Shown: positions 1-17,060 of the stretch, one piece after another
Layout: each line of letters begins with the position of its first letter
Position numbering within the stretch: the stretch's first letter is position 1
NCBI RefSeq assembly: GCF_008831285.2
Contig: NC_045142.1
Span: 1,245,001 to 1,309,000, forward strand
DNA length: 64,000 bases
From: Nymphaea colorata
Lineage: Eukaryota > Streptophyta > Magnoliopsida > Nymphaeales > Nymphaeaceae
Reading direction: 5' to 3'
The notes under the pieces: generated by a model
Databases searched by the model: none
The model's input: only the letters and a program-made list of their open reading frames with translations
Told to the model about the DNA's origin: nothing
Position numbers and translations under genes: made by a program

Positions 1-1024
1 AATCCAAGCATGAATCCGATTGAAATTTGGATTTGATGGCATGTCTTTAGGAGGCCTTCTAGCATATAAGAAGATATGATACCATATAAGGTAGAGTTCT
101 GAATTTAACATGATATTGTTACCCATGTTAGGATTACACATAGTAGAGGAAAATAAGGATATGTCCATAATATTGCATCTTCTGAATAGTGGGATTTCAA
201 ATGCTTCTCTTCAAGTAAAAGGGCTTTTTCAGCTTGGATTGTCTATTACAATTTTAAATAGTTCCAGATGCAACTCAGCTGCAGCAACTAGAAACTGGAT
301 CAAGAAGTACTCGTTTAGAGGATATTGTAAGTCACCTCTGGATATTGGAAGAACATGCTTTAGTCTTAGCAAAATTGGCTGCACAGAAAGGGAACCTTTT
401 GTGGTCTTATTGACCACATATTTTGATGATCAATCTGTTGAAACTGGAGAATTTAAGGGGAGCAATTTCATTAAGAGTGAAATATAAACATGAGCAATGT
501 TCTCTATTTTATTAATCAAGAAGGTATGACGATTATGTGAAACAAAATAAAAGATTGGAACATGATTGTAAAGCAGGGAACATAAAAACTACAGCTATTG
601 ATGGTTCGAGGTAAGAATGTCTTCAACCAACGCAGATTTGAAAGACAATATGGGTTTGGATAAGACAGGAACTTATTCTCGTTCTTTATTATGTTCATTA
701 TTCTCTTTAAATTTCTGAAACTTTTGTGGCAACATAAGTAGCCTCTAATGGTACATGTGAAAGGGATCCAAAAGCAATATACTGCCCTTTGTTTATATCC
801 TTTAGTGTCCTAATGTACAAAACTTTTCTGGCCATGAACTGTGACATAAAGCGGATTATCATGTTTAGTCGTAGATTCATCTGATGGACATGAAAGGATT
901 TGGTTCTCTGCATGCTGTTGAATATTTCCAGTGATATGAATTGTCAGTGTATTTCATAGTTATGTTCTCATTCCCTCTTTTTGTTCTTTAAACCAGTAGC
1001 TCATAATTTTTTATGTTCTTGTAG
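1..1024. other. Upstream or intron sequence of the carrier gene, no exon resolved
   Basis: The first recognised carrier exon enters in phase 1, so at least one coding exon must lie upstream. I could not find an exon with carrier-family character here. An open frame at 110-487 (plus, 125 codons, ATG start) runs through much of the stretch, but its product resembles nothing I know. The missing first carrier repeat may lie outside the window. Confidence 0.4.
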
Positions 1025-4000
1025 GATTTTACAGTGGGTTTGGTTGGACGGTGTTGGGTAGAATACCAGCAATTGGAACTCGATTTGGACTCTATGAGCT
1101 TTTCACAGCTTTCTACAAAGGTAGTTCACATCATCCATTCCTTGACTTCTTAAGCATGGGTTAACAATTTTGAGTATTTTTCTGTTACATTTTTTTTTCT
1201 TGAGTTCTTCCTGTTTATGTCAGAAATATAGTTGCATATGAAAACAAGAAGCTGCTGATTGTTTAAGTTGGACGTAATTCAAAATTTTTGAGGGAACAAA
1301 AAGTTAGGGTGTAATTCCTATAGCAAAAGTGACTTATAGGTCATCTTAGTTCTTTTACAGTAAAAAACTTAGAACTGGTTTATTTGATATGACTAAGATC
1401 CGGTTTGATGTATTTAAGCAAAGTGTTAAGTGAAAAAGCCTGAGTCGGATATCAATGGATTCTGTTCGGATATCAATGGGTTCTGTAGTATAGCATTTCA
1501 TGATGGTATTCAAAATTTGGTTGCTCAGGTAGCAAATTATTACTGAATTACTTTGAGGATAATTGCAAAAGATACAGCAATGAATTTGGTTGCACCTTTT
1601 AACTTGAAAGCAACAGAACTTTTTTTCCTCTAAATAAGTGGTTGAAGTTCCATTGAGCATTGCTAGAATTTAGTAACCTTGAGAATATCTCCATGAATTG
1701 GTTTTTGATTTTTGGCAGATGGTCGAGAGGACAATCATGTTTATGTTTCTGAGGCTCTTTTAGCTGGCTTAGCATCTGGGGCTGTAGAAGCTGTCATAAG
1801 TACGCCGTTTGATCTTTTTAAGCTACGCATGCAGGTTGCTTCTGCCTGTCATAGTTCTTCTCTCAAGCATCATCATGCAGATGAAATTGTAAAACCAATC
1901 ATTGCAAAACTGCTGCCTGGTTATGTGCCAGATAAGTTAGCTTGGGTCCATAATGCTGATCTTCTATCTAAGCTACCTAACAAGCATCCCAACCTCATTG
2001 ATGCTCTAAAGGGATACCCATGGTTGTTAACTGGGTCTGGGAGGCAACCTTCAGCATATGATGTCAAAGGGCCTTCACAAGTTGTCACCTTAGAAGGATG
2101 GAGTTCCATTTGGAGAGGTCTTAGACCAGGATTATTTCGTGACTCAATCTTCAGTGGCATTTTCTTTTCATGTTGGCAAGCTATTCATATTGCATTACTT
2201 GAGTGGAAGAGCCTTGAGATGGATCACCCCCAAAGGTTTTCTGAAGTTTTGAGTTTTATATTTTGTATTTACCATAAGCTTGAAGTGCATGTAATGGTAA
2301 ACCAATTGCATGAATTTCTTTGTGCATACATATTTAAATGTTTTTTCATGTCCTAAGTTTCTAACCTGCAGTAGATAGATGCACAAAGTGATAGATGGAA
2401 GTATGCTTTCGAGTCTTCATTTGTACACAAATTGTAGATGTGTTTTGTGTTAATTTGACATAACTTAACATGCAAAAGTGGATCAATTCTAAGAATCATC
2501 TATTTTCAAATCATAGAAGTGTACTCACTGAATATGCAATATGTGTTCCTATAAAATTTGATTTTTAGATCTTTAATTTTTATTGCAATTACTTTCCTTT
2601 GGGAGTTTAAACATATTTTTTTGAATGGAGCACTTGGGCTAGTTACCGGGAGTAGCCTAACTCCTAGTCCATTGGAAAGTGGTTCTATCAGTGTATGTTT
2701 CTCAAGCATTTAACAAGAAAAACTCATTCACTTGTGTGCCTTTGTTGTGGTTCGTTCACATTGCTGATTGATCCATCATAGCTTTTATTTTCCTTCGTTT
2801 CATGTAAGTTTAGCTCATTTTTTGTGCTCTTTTGTTAGATTTTCATCTCTATGTCATCATCCTGCAAACCAGTTCTCCATGAGTTAACTTGCTAGTGCTG
2901 AATTTCAATGTTTCCCATTCAGTGTCTTGATGTTGGTGGAAATACTGTTGCATATTTTTGAGTCCATTAAGAAGGCAATTTGAGTTGATGGGCAATTTTC
3001 TTGTTAATTCGCCATGTAAGGTTTTGCTCTGGCAATTAATGATATATCTAAAAAGCTTTTTTATTATTTTTTGAAGGGATAGCATGTTTGATGTAAATGA
3101 ATGTGTTTATGTTATTATCTTCTAAAGAGCATAATGTTCTTTTGTATCAATCTGTCCATAATTTCAATCTCATGAACTCTTTCAGAGAAGAATGTCACCA
3201 TGATGATTTATTGCACTGTTAAACTTGCAAACTTTATGACAAGACATGTTGCTAGCAATGTGGATCTTAATTAAAATATTTGACAGGTTGAAGTAAAGGA
3301 TATTGACATTTATTATTTATATATACCTTTTGCATGCCATCCAGGTTCCCTGAAGAAATTAGTTCAATTTCCCCAATAGAAGCTTCCATAGCAGCTGGAA
3401 TTTCTGGTTCGATTGCTGCTGCTTCTTCCCATTCTTTTGATACTGCTAAAAGTAGATCACAATGTGTTGTTATTCCTAAGGTATATCTGTGATTTATTTA
3501 TTTATTTTCTTCTGTAGCTTTTTGGTGTTTGGTATTACATTTTCACATTTGGTACCAATAAATAGGACAATTTCTGAGTGGATGAAAAATCATATACTTG
3601 CCCTTGTGTGTGTGTAGTGGGGTGTGCATGTGCTTGTGTAGGGGAGGGGTGGAAGATGTTGTTTTATCCCCATAACACATGCTAAGGTATTACTGCAGCT
3701 ATCGTTACAGATCTATTCACAGCATAGATATGACACTTGTCCCAAATTTAGCATGGCACTCATGAATGGTTTGGATTCAACAAATGAATTCCTTAAAATT
3801 ATCTTAGTGATAGAGCATTGGTTGGCTACTGCTCAATGGAACCTGCGTTTGTATTGTGTGTCTTTTTCAGTTTTTCTTTCCAGATGATATGACTGTTCAT
3901 TTTGTCAGTTGATTAGATGAAAAGCAAACCAGTAGCTGATGTAGGAGCAGTTCATTTGATATTAGATTCAGTTTGGATTCATATTGGATCAATATATTTG

Positions 4001-5890
4001 ATTTATTTATCTGGTTCTTCATTTGTTTTATTCATTAAGTTGAGCTTGGACCTTTTATCTTAATGGTGGATCCAACATCCAGCTTAGTTAGAAAAGACCT
4101 ATTTAAGATGGACGTGTACTTCATTTGGTATTAGCTAAGGAAAATGAAACCCTAATTCTGTTTATTTCAGTTATTTTATTCATGCTATTCAATTTCCCTT
4201 CAGTTTTCCTTCGTTCTTTGCACTTCGGTTATTGTTTGGTTGTTCTTCCACATGGATTAGAGCTAACCCTCTAATCACTGCATCAATAACCAGCCATCTG
4301 ATTAAGGGGAAATAAGATGCAAATTAATGTGTTAAATGCGGTGGAATAAGCATCAAGTGCAAAACCTTGTTTTCAACTACACTATAAAATATTCTACGCA
4401 TGGAACACTCTTTTACTGTTGGTATTGTAGCTAAAAATATTCACCAATAGTTAGTATTGAATCACAGAAACATATTCACCAAAAGTTCGGATAGCCAGCA
4501 CCATTTTTTCTTAATAATATTGATATAATGCATATTAATTGGGCAACATTTTTTGTTTTTGGTGAAAGGAATATATGAACAACTTGTTTGACATCAAATG
4601 TGAAGCTAGAACTGATGAATCCAAACTATATACTCACTAGCAAAAGTAACATAAAGACACACAGCAGCACAAGTTATGATCAAATTGCTTATCTTAATGA
4701 AAATGGACTCAGAAAGTGAATGCCATGTGTTTCTCTTCAAATATTCTTAGTCTAGCAGATGTTTGATCATGATAGCCAGGTGAATGGACTTAAGAGCACA
4801 TTCTTTTCTTGGTTTGCACTTTATTCTCTTAGATGCCTTATTGGCATATAGAATTGTGTCGTTCTATTCCAATAAAGCATCTACAGGACTACCTAGTGCT
4901 GTTGGATATAGTGTAATTTGCAGATAGTAGTACAAGGCCATTGATGCTGGATCGACATAGGGCTGTGCAACGAGCTGGATGAGCCAAACAATGCATGTTT
5001 GTGCTTGATTTGTCAATTTATAACTAACTCAAACCCCGGTCACTTAAGTTATGCAATAAGTTATTTAGTCTTCGACTCATGAGCTATTTGATTAACTATT
5101 AATATAATCAGTCGAGCTGAAACTTGATCCAAGAAAAAAACTCACGGCATCACAAATCTGATTTATATTGTGAGATCACATGAACTCCCTTGAACTTGAA
5201 ATTGCAAGTCTCATTTAGCTCGTCAGTTTAATGGGTTGATCTAAGCTTATGTATAGATACAAGTAACAAATAAATTAACAAAATATAAATTTAGTGATCA
5301 GCACAAAGTAACAAATCATGTTGGATGTGCCACTATACACACACAAACATGTGCCAAGCCAAACAAGCAGAACCTATTTCATGGCCCACTACTTGATATT
5401 GTGGGTTTGTTCCTAGTAACCGCCTCATGAATATAGGATATATTGGCAAAGAAATATTTCTGCTCAGCAATTGTGGTAGTATTAGTAAAATCATTGAGAT
5501 GTCTTTTTTCTGTGTCATGTGTGGTTGGTTTTGATGAATGCTTCTTTTGTTGCTTAATAGTCAAGAACAAATTCTTATGATGAACTCTATAAGATTCTGA
5601 GTATAATAAGTGAAGCAAGTAATAGTCCATTAGGATAGTTGGAGATCTTACTTTTCCAGACTTAAAGATTTATGCTGAATATTCGTAAATTTGGATTGCA
5701 GTATATTGCTATGGAAAGGAAGCTTCTCAAATGGAAGCCACCTGGAACTTGGTTTGAAAGGCTTTCTGGCATCCATCCAGCGGATAGGCAGATGCTATCT
5801 CGCGGAATAGGTCTTCGCATGGTTCGGAGTGGTGTAGCCTGCACTGCATTGGTTGGAAGCTACTTCTTGGCAGTTGATTATCTTTTGTGA
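1025..5890 (+). CDS. Mitochondrial carrier family protein, 3' part (four exons, 5' end missing)
   Basis: Coding exons are 1025-1120, 1719-2235, 3345-3480 and 5702-5890 (stop TGA). All have AG/GT borders and the phases join. The product is a solute carrier of the SLC25 type, expected in the inner mitochondrial membrane; the substrate cannot be read from sequence. The first exon encodes FYSGFGWTVLGRIP and RFGLYELF, which resemble the matrix-helix and even-helix parts of one carrier repeat. Exon 2 opens the next repeat with LLAGLASGAVEAVISTPFDLFKLRMQ, which contains the PxDxx[KR] signature (PFDLFK). Then follow about 85 mostly polar residues before WRGLRPGLFRD, a longer connection than the roughly 30-40 residues usual in this family. 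Exons 3 and 4 add helix pairs (ASIAAGISGSIAAAASHSFDTAKSR; GLRMVRSGVACTALVGSYFLA). The third signature is degenerate (SFDTAK, with the proline replaced by serine). Family assignment is firm, subfamily is not. Confidence 0.8.
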
Positions 5891-8256
5891 TGGAAAGCTG
5901 TCTACTTACATTGCCTACAAAACAAGATCTTGCTTATTACTCTCAACAAGAAGTGCCTAGCATCTCTACTAGAACGTAAATTTTTAGCATATCAAGCTTA
6001 CAGAACGTACACATTAGCAGAGCTCCAGGAAGCCAATTTTCAATCTCATTTCCCTGCATTTATGACATGCAGGTAAGATGGATGTTTTCTTTTCTTTGAT
6101 TAAGGAGAAAATACCAACAAAAGTGAACCAGTTGGCTGTTGGTCTTATCTTTTTGACTGATTGTTCCTACTAGAGCATGACTCTTGTCCAGGAGGTCAAA
6201 AATATGTAGTCACCAATAGTAAGGTCTGAATTATTACTAAAACAAAAAATAGTAAGTATATTTTGGAAGTAAACTTGTATTCTTTCAATGTACACTATAT
6301 GGTATTTGCCAGCAACCATGATTTTTTACACCAGATTCTGAACTTAGTTACCCTTATGAAACTTGTATACAATGATCAGACAACCATGTAAAACAAGCTT
6401 CTGCCTCAAGTTCGCTCATTTTCCTTTTTCTTCCATATGTACTTATCAGTTGAAGGATTTAATGTATGCTTTTAAACCTAAACATTTCATCACAGCAGTA
6501 AACCAGGCTTCGTTTCCTGCTATTTTGTATCCATGAGAATGTTAAATGCAGCAGTTCTAGGTTTCAAGCCTTTTCCCTTCATACCAAGGAAGAGGCCTTC
6601 AGACTCTTCAATCTGGTTTGATCTTCTTTAGGCATCCATCAATAGGTTTGTTTTACAGTATACCTGAAGGAAGAGGCCTTCAGACTCGTCAATCTGGTTT
6701 GTTTTTCTTTAAGCATCGATCAATAGGTTTGTTATACAGTATATCATGAGGACTGGTCCCTTGCTTCTCCAATTAAGACCACCGATCATGCCCCCAAACA
6801 ATTTAGAAAAAAAGCTTGAAAGACTTAAGCATCATCAATTTTCATTTAGTTACTGAAAAGTCGAATGTTCTGATCTTTACCCGGTGCTTCCATCTAAAGC
6901 ACACCAAACCCGATGATGACATCGGTTCTGTGCATATCCAATCTCAGTTGTTTGATGTGAGTCTGAAAAGACCCCAACATCTGTGCAGTATCTGCGCTTT
7001 TCAAGAGACCGAACATGATTGAACATTCGGATAAGTCTAGTCTCAGTTTCCTTGTTTCTCATATCGAGTTGGGCAGGCTTCTCGTTGCTCTACATGCTTG
7101 TAATGTCAAACACCTCTTTTTGCTTGACCTACCAAGTTATGTTGACAAACGCTTCTTTTTACTTGAAGTTAATTTGACAACTCAATTAGGTCTTGGAAAC
7201 TGTTGATGCTCATTTTCTTTAGACTGGAAATGTCAAATTTGAAATTGGAAATCTCTAATGTTTTCAATCTCTGTGATCCTTTTTACGTGTCTTTGGAATG
7301 TCAGAAACTAAATGTCCAAGCAAATGTTACCTGCACAGACACCGCATCAATTTTGCTCATCATGATATCTGAACCCAAGGAGTTAAAGCAGGGAAGATGG
7401 TCACATAGCGCTTCCATGGAATTGCTTATTTTATTTGACAGGTTTAACTAGTCAGAATTTAATGCCCATTAAGTGTTTCTTTAGCCACGATCCATGATTT
7501 AAAGAAAGGGATGGATGCTCTAGATTGGCAGATTGTTGCTCCTATATCTGCCACGTTTGAGTCTACTTCTCTTAGAGGCTACAAGAAGTCGAGTATCAGA
7601 AAGCTGTACAAGCTAGCTACTTATAGAATGCAGACCATTATGATTGGAGAGCCTGTTGACTAGTGCTGCGTGCACTTGTTTTATCATCAGTGCACCAGAT
7701 CTGGTCGCAGACCTTTATTGTTTGAATTGGTCTTTTTATTAGTGCTATCAATGAAAATAATATGTAAAATATTCAGGTTTCATCCGTGGATGCCACCGAA
7801 TCTGATTTTAAAAAGCAAATAGGCCCCGTTGATCCAATGCTGCAGTACTTGGGGAACTTGCTGTATCCAGCGCGTTTGTCTCGACTGGATCTAATCATCC
7901 AATTCTAATTGATCTCAGCAGATCCAAATATTTTGTGCTGTAACTTTTTTTGCAAGTTTAGAATTCATGTGGTTCGGGGTTGTTCATCCTTGAGGCACCT
8001 TCGTCAGAGTAAAAAAGAACCAATTGCATACTAATGAACTTTTCGAGATTCAGGTGTTCTTCAGTTTATAAAATTGTCAACTTGAGGAATTGATGCAAAT
8101 GGCCAGACAACTATATACGTTCACTAAATCGAGCTAACATGCTGAAATAAAGATCTGTTTCTAGAATACGTTTCCACAAAAAAGAATCAGAAAAGGAGAA
8201 CAACCAAGTTGGTGAACCTCAATCCTTCAAAGATCAGAAGCAACAAAATATTAGCT
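5891..8256. other. Intergenic: carrier 3' UTR and spacer
   Basis: The start probably holds the carrier 3' UTR. The rest has short open frames with no recognisable protein, apart from the tandem repeat at 6587-6748 listed separately. The segment may also contain the 3' UTR of the minus-strand ORF that ends at 8257. Confidence 0.5.
6587..6748. repeat. Tandem duplication, about 81 bp x 2
   Basis: Copy one starts with aggaagaggccttcagactc at 6587 and copy two with the same 20 bases at 6668. The two copies differ at only a few positions, so the duplication is fairly recent. It lies in the spacer downstream of the carrier gene. Confidence 0.85.
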
Positions 8257-8841
8257 TCATCCTTTAAAGAATGCCTGCTCAGTTGGTGATCTCCTGCCCA
8301 TAAAGAACTCATTCTGGTCATGGTGCACTACTTTGTTCCAATACTCCGGCAAGGTCAGCAGTGGCTCGGTGAGCCAACTTCTTGAATGTACAGCGTCCTT
8401 CCGTCCGGGGCCACCATCGCTACTGCTGCCTTCTTCCCTCCGTTCATAGCTTGCGCACTGGAAGTGATCACCAAGCTGCTGGCTTAAGCTCTCTTGCCAT
8501 AAAGGCTGCGTCGTGGAGACCATTCTCAGGAAGTCTCCCACCGTTTCATGATCTTCTTGCAAGCAAAATTGGTGGGGAGGCAGCATCTTGGCCTTTCTAT
8601 GTGGTGGAGTCACCACGGGCGGCGGCGGCGGAGGAGGAGGGGGCGCAGAGGTTGCAGCTGCAGGTTTGAACGTTTCTGTTAGGTCTTCAAACAGAGCGTA
8701 CATCCCCATTGCTCTCTGCGTTTGTCTTATGGCTTCCTGCAGTTCACGATGCTCCGCCGCCATCCTCGCTCGTGCTAAGCTCCCCTCGTCGGCTCCGGAT
8801 GCTCTTCCTTCTCGCCTTCCTCTGGACTGAAGTCGTGCCAT
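8257..8841 (-). CDS. Unrecognised proline-rich protein, 194 aa, single exon
   Basis: Start chosen at the ATG ending at 8841 (MARLQSRGRR...). The frame stays open upstream to about 8925, but there is no further ATG there and the DNA looks like a CT-rich leader. The product has a basic N-terminus (1-30), a predicted helix rich in E, Q and R at about 29-58 (AEHRELQEAIRQTQRAMGMYALFEDL), a run of nine prolines at 67-75, then a mixed C-terminal region with PPHQFCLQEDHETVGDFLRM and LPEYWNKVVHHDQNEFFMGR. There is no signal peptide or membrane segment. GC content is clearly higher than in the flanking spacer, as expected of coding sequence. A (CT)n tract and a weak TATA-like sequence (minus strand, about 9244-9250) lie upstream. 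I do not recognise the family. It could be a lineage-specific gene, a retrogene, or one exon of a larger gene. Confidence 0.5.
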   Translation of the reverse strand: MARLQSRGRREGRASGADEGSLARARMAAEHRELQEAIRQTQRAMGMYALFEDLTETFKPAAATSAPPPPPPPPPVVTPPHRKAKMLPPHQFCLQEDHETVGDFLRMVSTTQPLWQESLSQQLGDHFQCASYERREEGSSSDGGPGRKDAVHSRSWLTEPLLTLPEYWNKVVHHDQNEFFMGRRSPTEQAFFKG

Positions 8842-9129
8842 CTTCTTCTCCTTCTCCTTCTTGGTGGGTGGAAAGAGAGAGAGAAAGATTCTTCCAAAGA
8901 AATCTGCTGTACTTGTCGACGCCAAAGTTTCTGGGGAGTTTTATTTCGTAAACTCGCAAGCTTTACACTGTGAGAAAAGATCATGAGAAATCAATGGAAG
9001 CCTCTGCCTTATTCCTGTAACTCGAGTTTTATGCTGTTGGAAAGGCCACTAAAACCTGCTGCCTCAGAGTAAGTACCACAGGTTGAACGAGACGCAGTCA
9101 GAACATGATTTCTTTGTTTGTTAGTTAGT

Positions 9130-9179
<50 letters not shown>

Positions 9180-10687
9180 TTGAGATTTCATGCCTGCAGC
9201 TCGCTTGATGCCATGAGATCAAGGATAGAGACGATGACGCAGATATAAATCTGTTAGTTGATTCCTTCTGCGGATTCTGATGATGATATATGTAAAGCAA
9301 CAGCCTTATGTAGAAGAACTGAAAGTCGAGGAGATAAGTTACGAATTGCGAACTTCATGGGTGGATTTTGCTTTTCCATTTCTTTCTTTTGGTTTATTTA
9401 CCAAATGTATTGCGTATTCAATCTTTTATTCAAGAGATTTAGAAATTAAAGCAAATACTAAATACTCGTTATTTCGTGCTTGACTAAAGAATATTACTGT
9501 GTTTAGTTTCTATATATAGGTGGTTCTACCTGTTTTGACTTAAATCCATGATCTTGTTACTGTGGAAAGTCCAGCTCCGATTTTTTCAAAAAAAGAAACT
9601 AAAGATTGTAGCTTCTTTCTAATTATAATTAGTGTTGAAAAAATTAAAAAAGACAACCCATCTTTTGGGCGAATAACAAATGACTGTTCATGCCCAACAG
9701 ATGGATAAATAGGCCTTCAAGTTTTCACCCACTCAAATCACTTTTTCTAAATAAAAAACATGATTTGAGAAAGATAATCTCACAAGATTACCCCTCTCAA
9801 AACAAAAGACCAAAAATATAAAATTACATCAAGAAAAATGAAAACACTGTGCAGTGTGCAATAGGGTCTGATTGGAGAAAAAAACTAAGCAAAAAGTTAT
9901 TTTTCCTCCAAAAATCTATTTGGAGAGCCATCCAAACACTACCCAAGGCCAAGGAGGCTTTTGAATGATACTAACCCAATTCTATAAAAACTTGGTTTTA
10001 CAAAGGTAAACCCAAAACTTGGTTTTCATGATCTTACTCGAATTCAACTTGTTTAACATTTGGCACGTACATTTGAACTTGAACTAAACTTGTTTATAAA
10101 CTAGTTGAGCTCGAGATCGAATTTTTACAAGCGAATTCAGGTTGGCTAAGTCGTTATGCAACCCGGCTCAACTTCTAGTGAGGGATGTAAATGGATCTGG
10201 CTCAATTTTGAATTCAGTTGAAATTGGCAAAGAAATTCAGATCTAAACACATACTGTGCCCGTATTCAAACTCAATCTAGAAACGAATTTGATATCCGAC
10301 TGGAACCCGATAAGAAACCGACCAGTTGCCCACATAATAAGTATTAGATCTTATGCTAGTCGGATTCAGTTCTGGTTTAAAGAAAGGTCTGTCTGAACCC
10401 GATTACATGGAGTCTGACTAAATGGAATCCGGTAAAAGTCAAATCCGGATCCAATCCTGTACACCCATCTGTGGCCTCTCGATGTACCACGGGCCTGCCC
10501 CCTTTGCCTAGTCGGTTCGACTCGGATAGGATCGATACAACAACGTTCCGGTTCTCACAGCCGACACGCGATGGAGGGAGGTGAGGATAAGGTGTGGCAG
10601 GAAGGAAATCCACGAAGCTAATCCTGTCTCCGGTTCGGGAAATTAAAACGATGGACGGCGATTTGATCGTTCCCCTTGTATCCGCAA
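8842..10687. other. Intergenic: leader of the proline-rich ORF, spacer, start region of the Rossmann gene
   Basis: It holds an (AG)23 run at 9131-9176 and then AT-rich DNA. The stretch of about 10020-10480 has the composition of dispersed plant repeats and shares a motif with about 23570 (see findings). From about 10480 the GC content rises into the promoter and leader of the plus-strand gene. No additional gene seen. Confidence 0.5.
9131..9176. repeat. (AG)23 microsatellite
   Basis: An uninterrupted dinucleotide run. On the minus strand it is a (CT)n tract about 290 bp upstream of the ATG of the proline-rich ORF, a position where plant 5' leaders often carry such tracts. Confidence 0.95.
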
Positions 10688-15117
<4,430 letters not shown>

Positions 15118-16000
15118 TAGCTTGGCAAGGAGTCCAGCTCACTGTGCTTCACCATTGAGCAGCCATGCTTGCATTCTTGGTAGTCTATGGCTGTCGAACA
15201 TGTGGCAAATAAACCAGAAGAGCAAATACTAGAAAAAACAGAATTTTTTGTAATATGATCTTAGAATGAGCTTTCTGCAGAATAAGAGTTAAAATTAGGG
15301 ATTGTCAGTTATTACTGCCTCCTCTATGGATGTGCACATCATTTACATGATATTTGTATCACATTTATCTTCATGTCTGTACTTCTATTATTAGGGGTTT
15401 GAGTGCATCAATGTTATCTTGGTTCTTTGGTTTCGGATACGTACAGTTTTGATTGAAACAGGACACAGACATAGGAGAGATCGGTGTTTGCAGGGTGAGT
15501 GGACCTTTCTTGGATCATGACCGGTTTCAGCACGGGTAGGAGGATATAGGGGGTAAGGATAGGATCTTAGGATGTCTCCGGTCTACTTCAATCTTGACTG
15601 CATCAAGTAACTTGATTAAGAAGAAAGTTAATATAAAGAAGACTGTGGTGCTTCAAAGTAGTTCTTGTTCAACCAGGTTCATGTGCCCGAATCCTCCGCA
15701 GTCCATACATGGTCTGTACATGGATTGATCTGAGCCAACTCTAAGGTCTCCTACAGCAATATTTTAAAATCCAGTGACTAGTCGCTGCCTCTTGACTGGG
15801 CAGGCCAACTCGGCGACTTGGGCCGGGTGTTGTTAACTATTGTTTTTAAGCAAAAATAACTTGTCGTTTAAACATAAAAAAAGGTTGTAACATGACTTGA
15901 TCACATGTATAACTCAGAAATAAATTAAGTTAATATCAAGCAAGTCGTCATTAAGTCATGTTTGTTCATGTAATAACAAGATGCTGACAATTGTTGCTAC
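15118..16000. other. 3' UTR of the Rossmann gene and spacer
   Basis: It follows the stop codon. The AT-rich stretch to about 15420 is probably 3' UTR. From about 15780 there is GAGTC/GACTC-type repeat sequence that leads into the duplicated block. No gene seen. Confidence 0.45.
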
Positions 16001-16014
16001 CTTGTAGTTGCATC

Positions 16015-17060
16015 TTTCAACTTAACTGAGTAGGAAGTATCAATATGTCACTTGTCAGTGAACAACTCTACAAGAAATAAACATTAAAAACAATGTATTC
16101 AACATCCATACCATAACCATTTAATAATTAACAAACTAAACATGCATGTATGTATTATCTAAAAGTATAATTCCCAAGACCTAAAAATTGAAATAAGTAA
16201 ATGACCATAGATGATGAAGTTAAGCCTAGCCAGCTTTAGCTTTTCATTTGCAATATGCAAATCTAATAACTGAGCCATGATCTTAAAAGATTCATGTCAA
16301 AAATTAATTAATTAAGTACCAAGTAGCCAACCCCTTGTAGATTGTATAATACGAAGTTCATCATTAGATTGCCGAGTCAAACAAGTTTTGGCTAAGTTAA
16401 ACCAAGTTTTGACCCAGCCAAGCCGAGTCAGGCAGAGTTTTGACCATAAACGAGTTTTCTTCCTGGGTTGACCTAATAGGTGACTGACATAACCGAGTAG
16501 CAAGTATCAACATATCAATGAAAAACAACTTGACTAGAAACAAACATTAAAATCAATATATTCGATGTCTACAATTATCCAATAATTAACAAACTAAACA
16601 TTCATGTATATCTAAAACTAGAGTTCCAAAAGACAAAAGCCAAATTATCTAAAAATTGAAATGAATAGATAACCATGGACAAAGTTAAGCCTAATGAGCT
16701 TTAGCTTTTCATTTAGTAATATGAAAAATTAATAACTGGGCTATAATTTAAAATTTTATCTCCCAATATAAGTAAGAAGATTCATGCAAAAATTAAGCAA
16801 TTAAGTAGTTAGTATCCAACCCTTTCTTGATATAGTATGCAGTTTATCACCAGATTGCTGAGTCAAACCGAGTTTCAGCCGAGTCAAGACTGTTTCAAGC
16901 CAAGTCAGGCAGGGTCATGGCAAAGTCAAGCCTAGTTTTCACTGTAAACAAGTCCCCAGTTGAGTCCAACCAAGTTTCAGCTGAGTGAAGACCATATCAA
17001 GCCAAGTCAGGCTGAGTCACGGCCAAGTCAAGCCGAGCTGTCACTGTAAACATACTGGGT
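16015..17060. repeat. Diverged tandem duplication, about 470 bp x 2, with GAGTCAAGCC-type minirepeats
   Basis: Copy one begins near 16027 (gagtaggaagtatcaa) and copy two near 16494 (gagtagcaagtatcaa). Both go through the same ordered landmarks: taataattaacaaactaaac, gttaagccta with gagctttagcttttcatt-like text, gattcatg, and an end rich in gagtcaaaccgagtt, aagccgagtca and caagtcaggc units. The second end is longer (16855-17040), showing internal expansion of the minirepeat. It is non-coding and looks like a decayed transposable-element repeat. Confidence 0.7.

Noticed and set aside
110..487. Plus-strand 125-codon frame as a carrier exon
   Set aside because: It has an ATG and its own stop, has no carrier motifs, and cannot be joined in phase to the exon at 1025 by any donor I could see.
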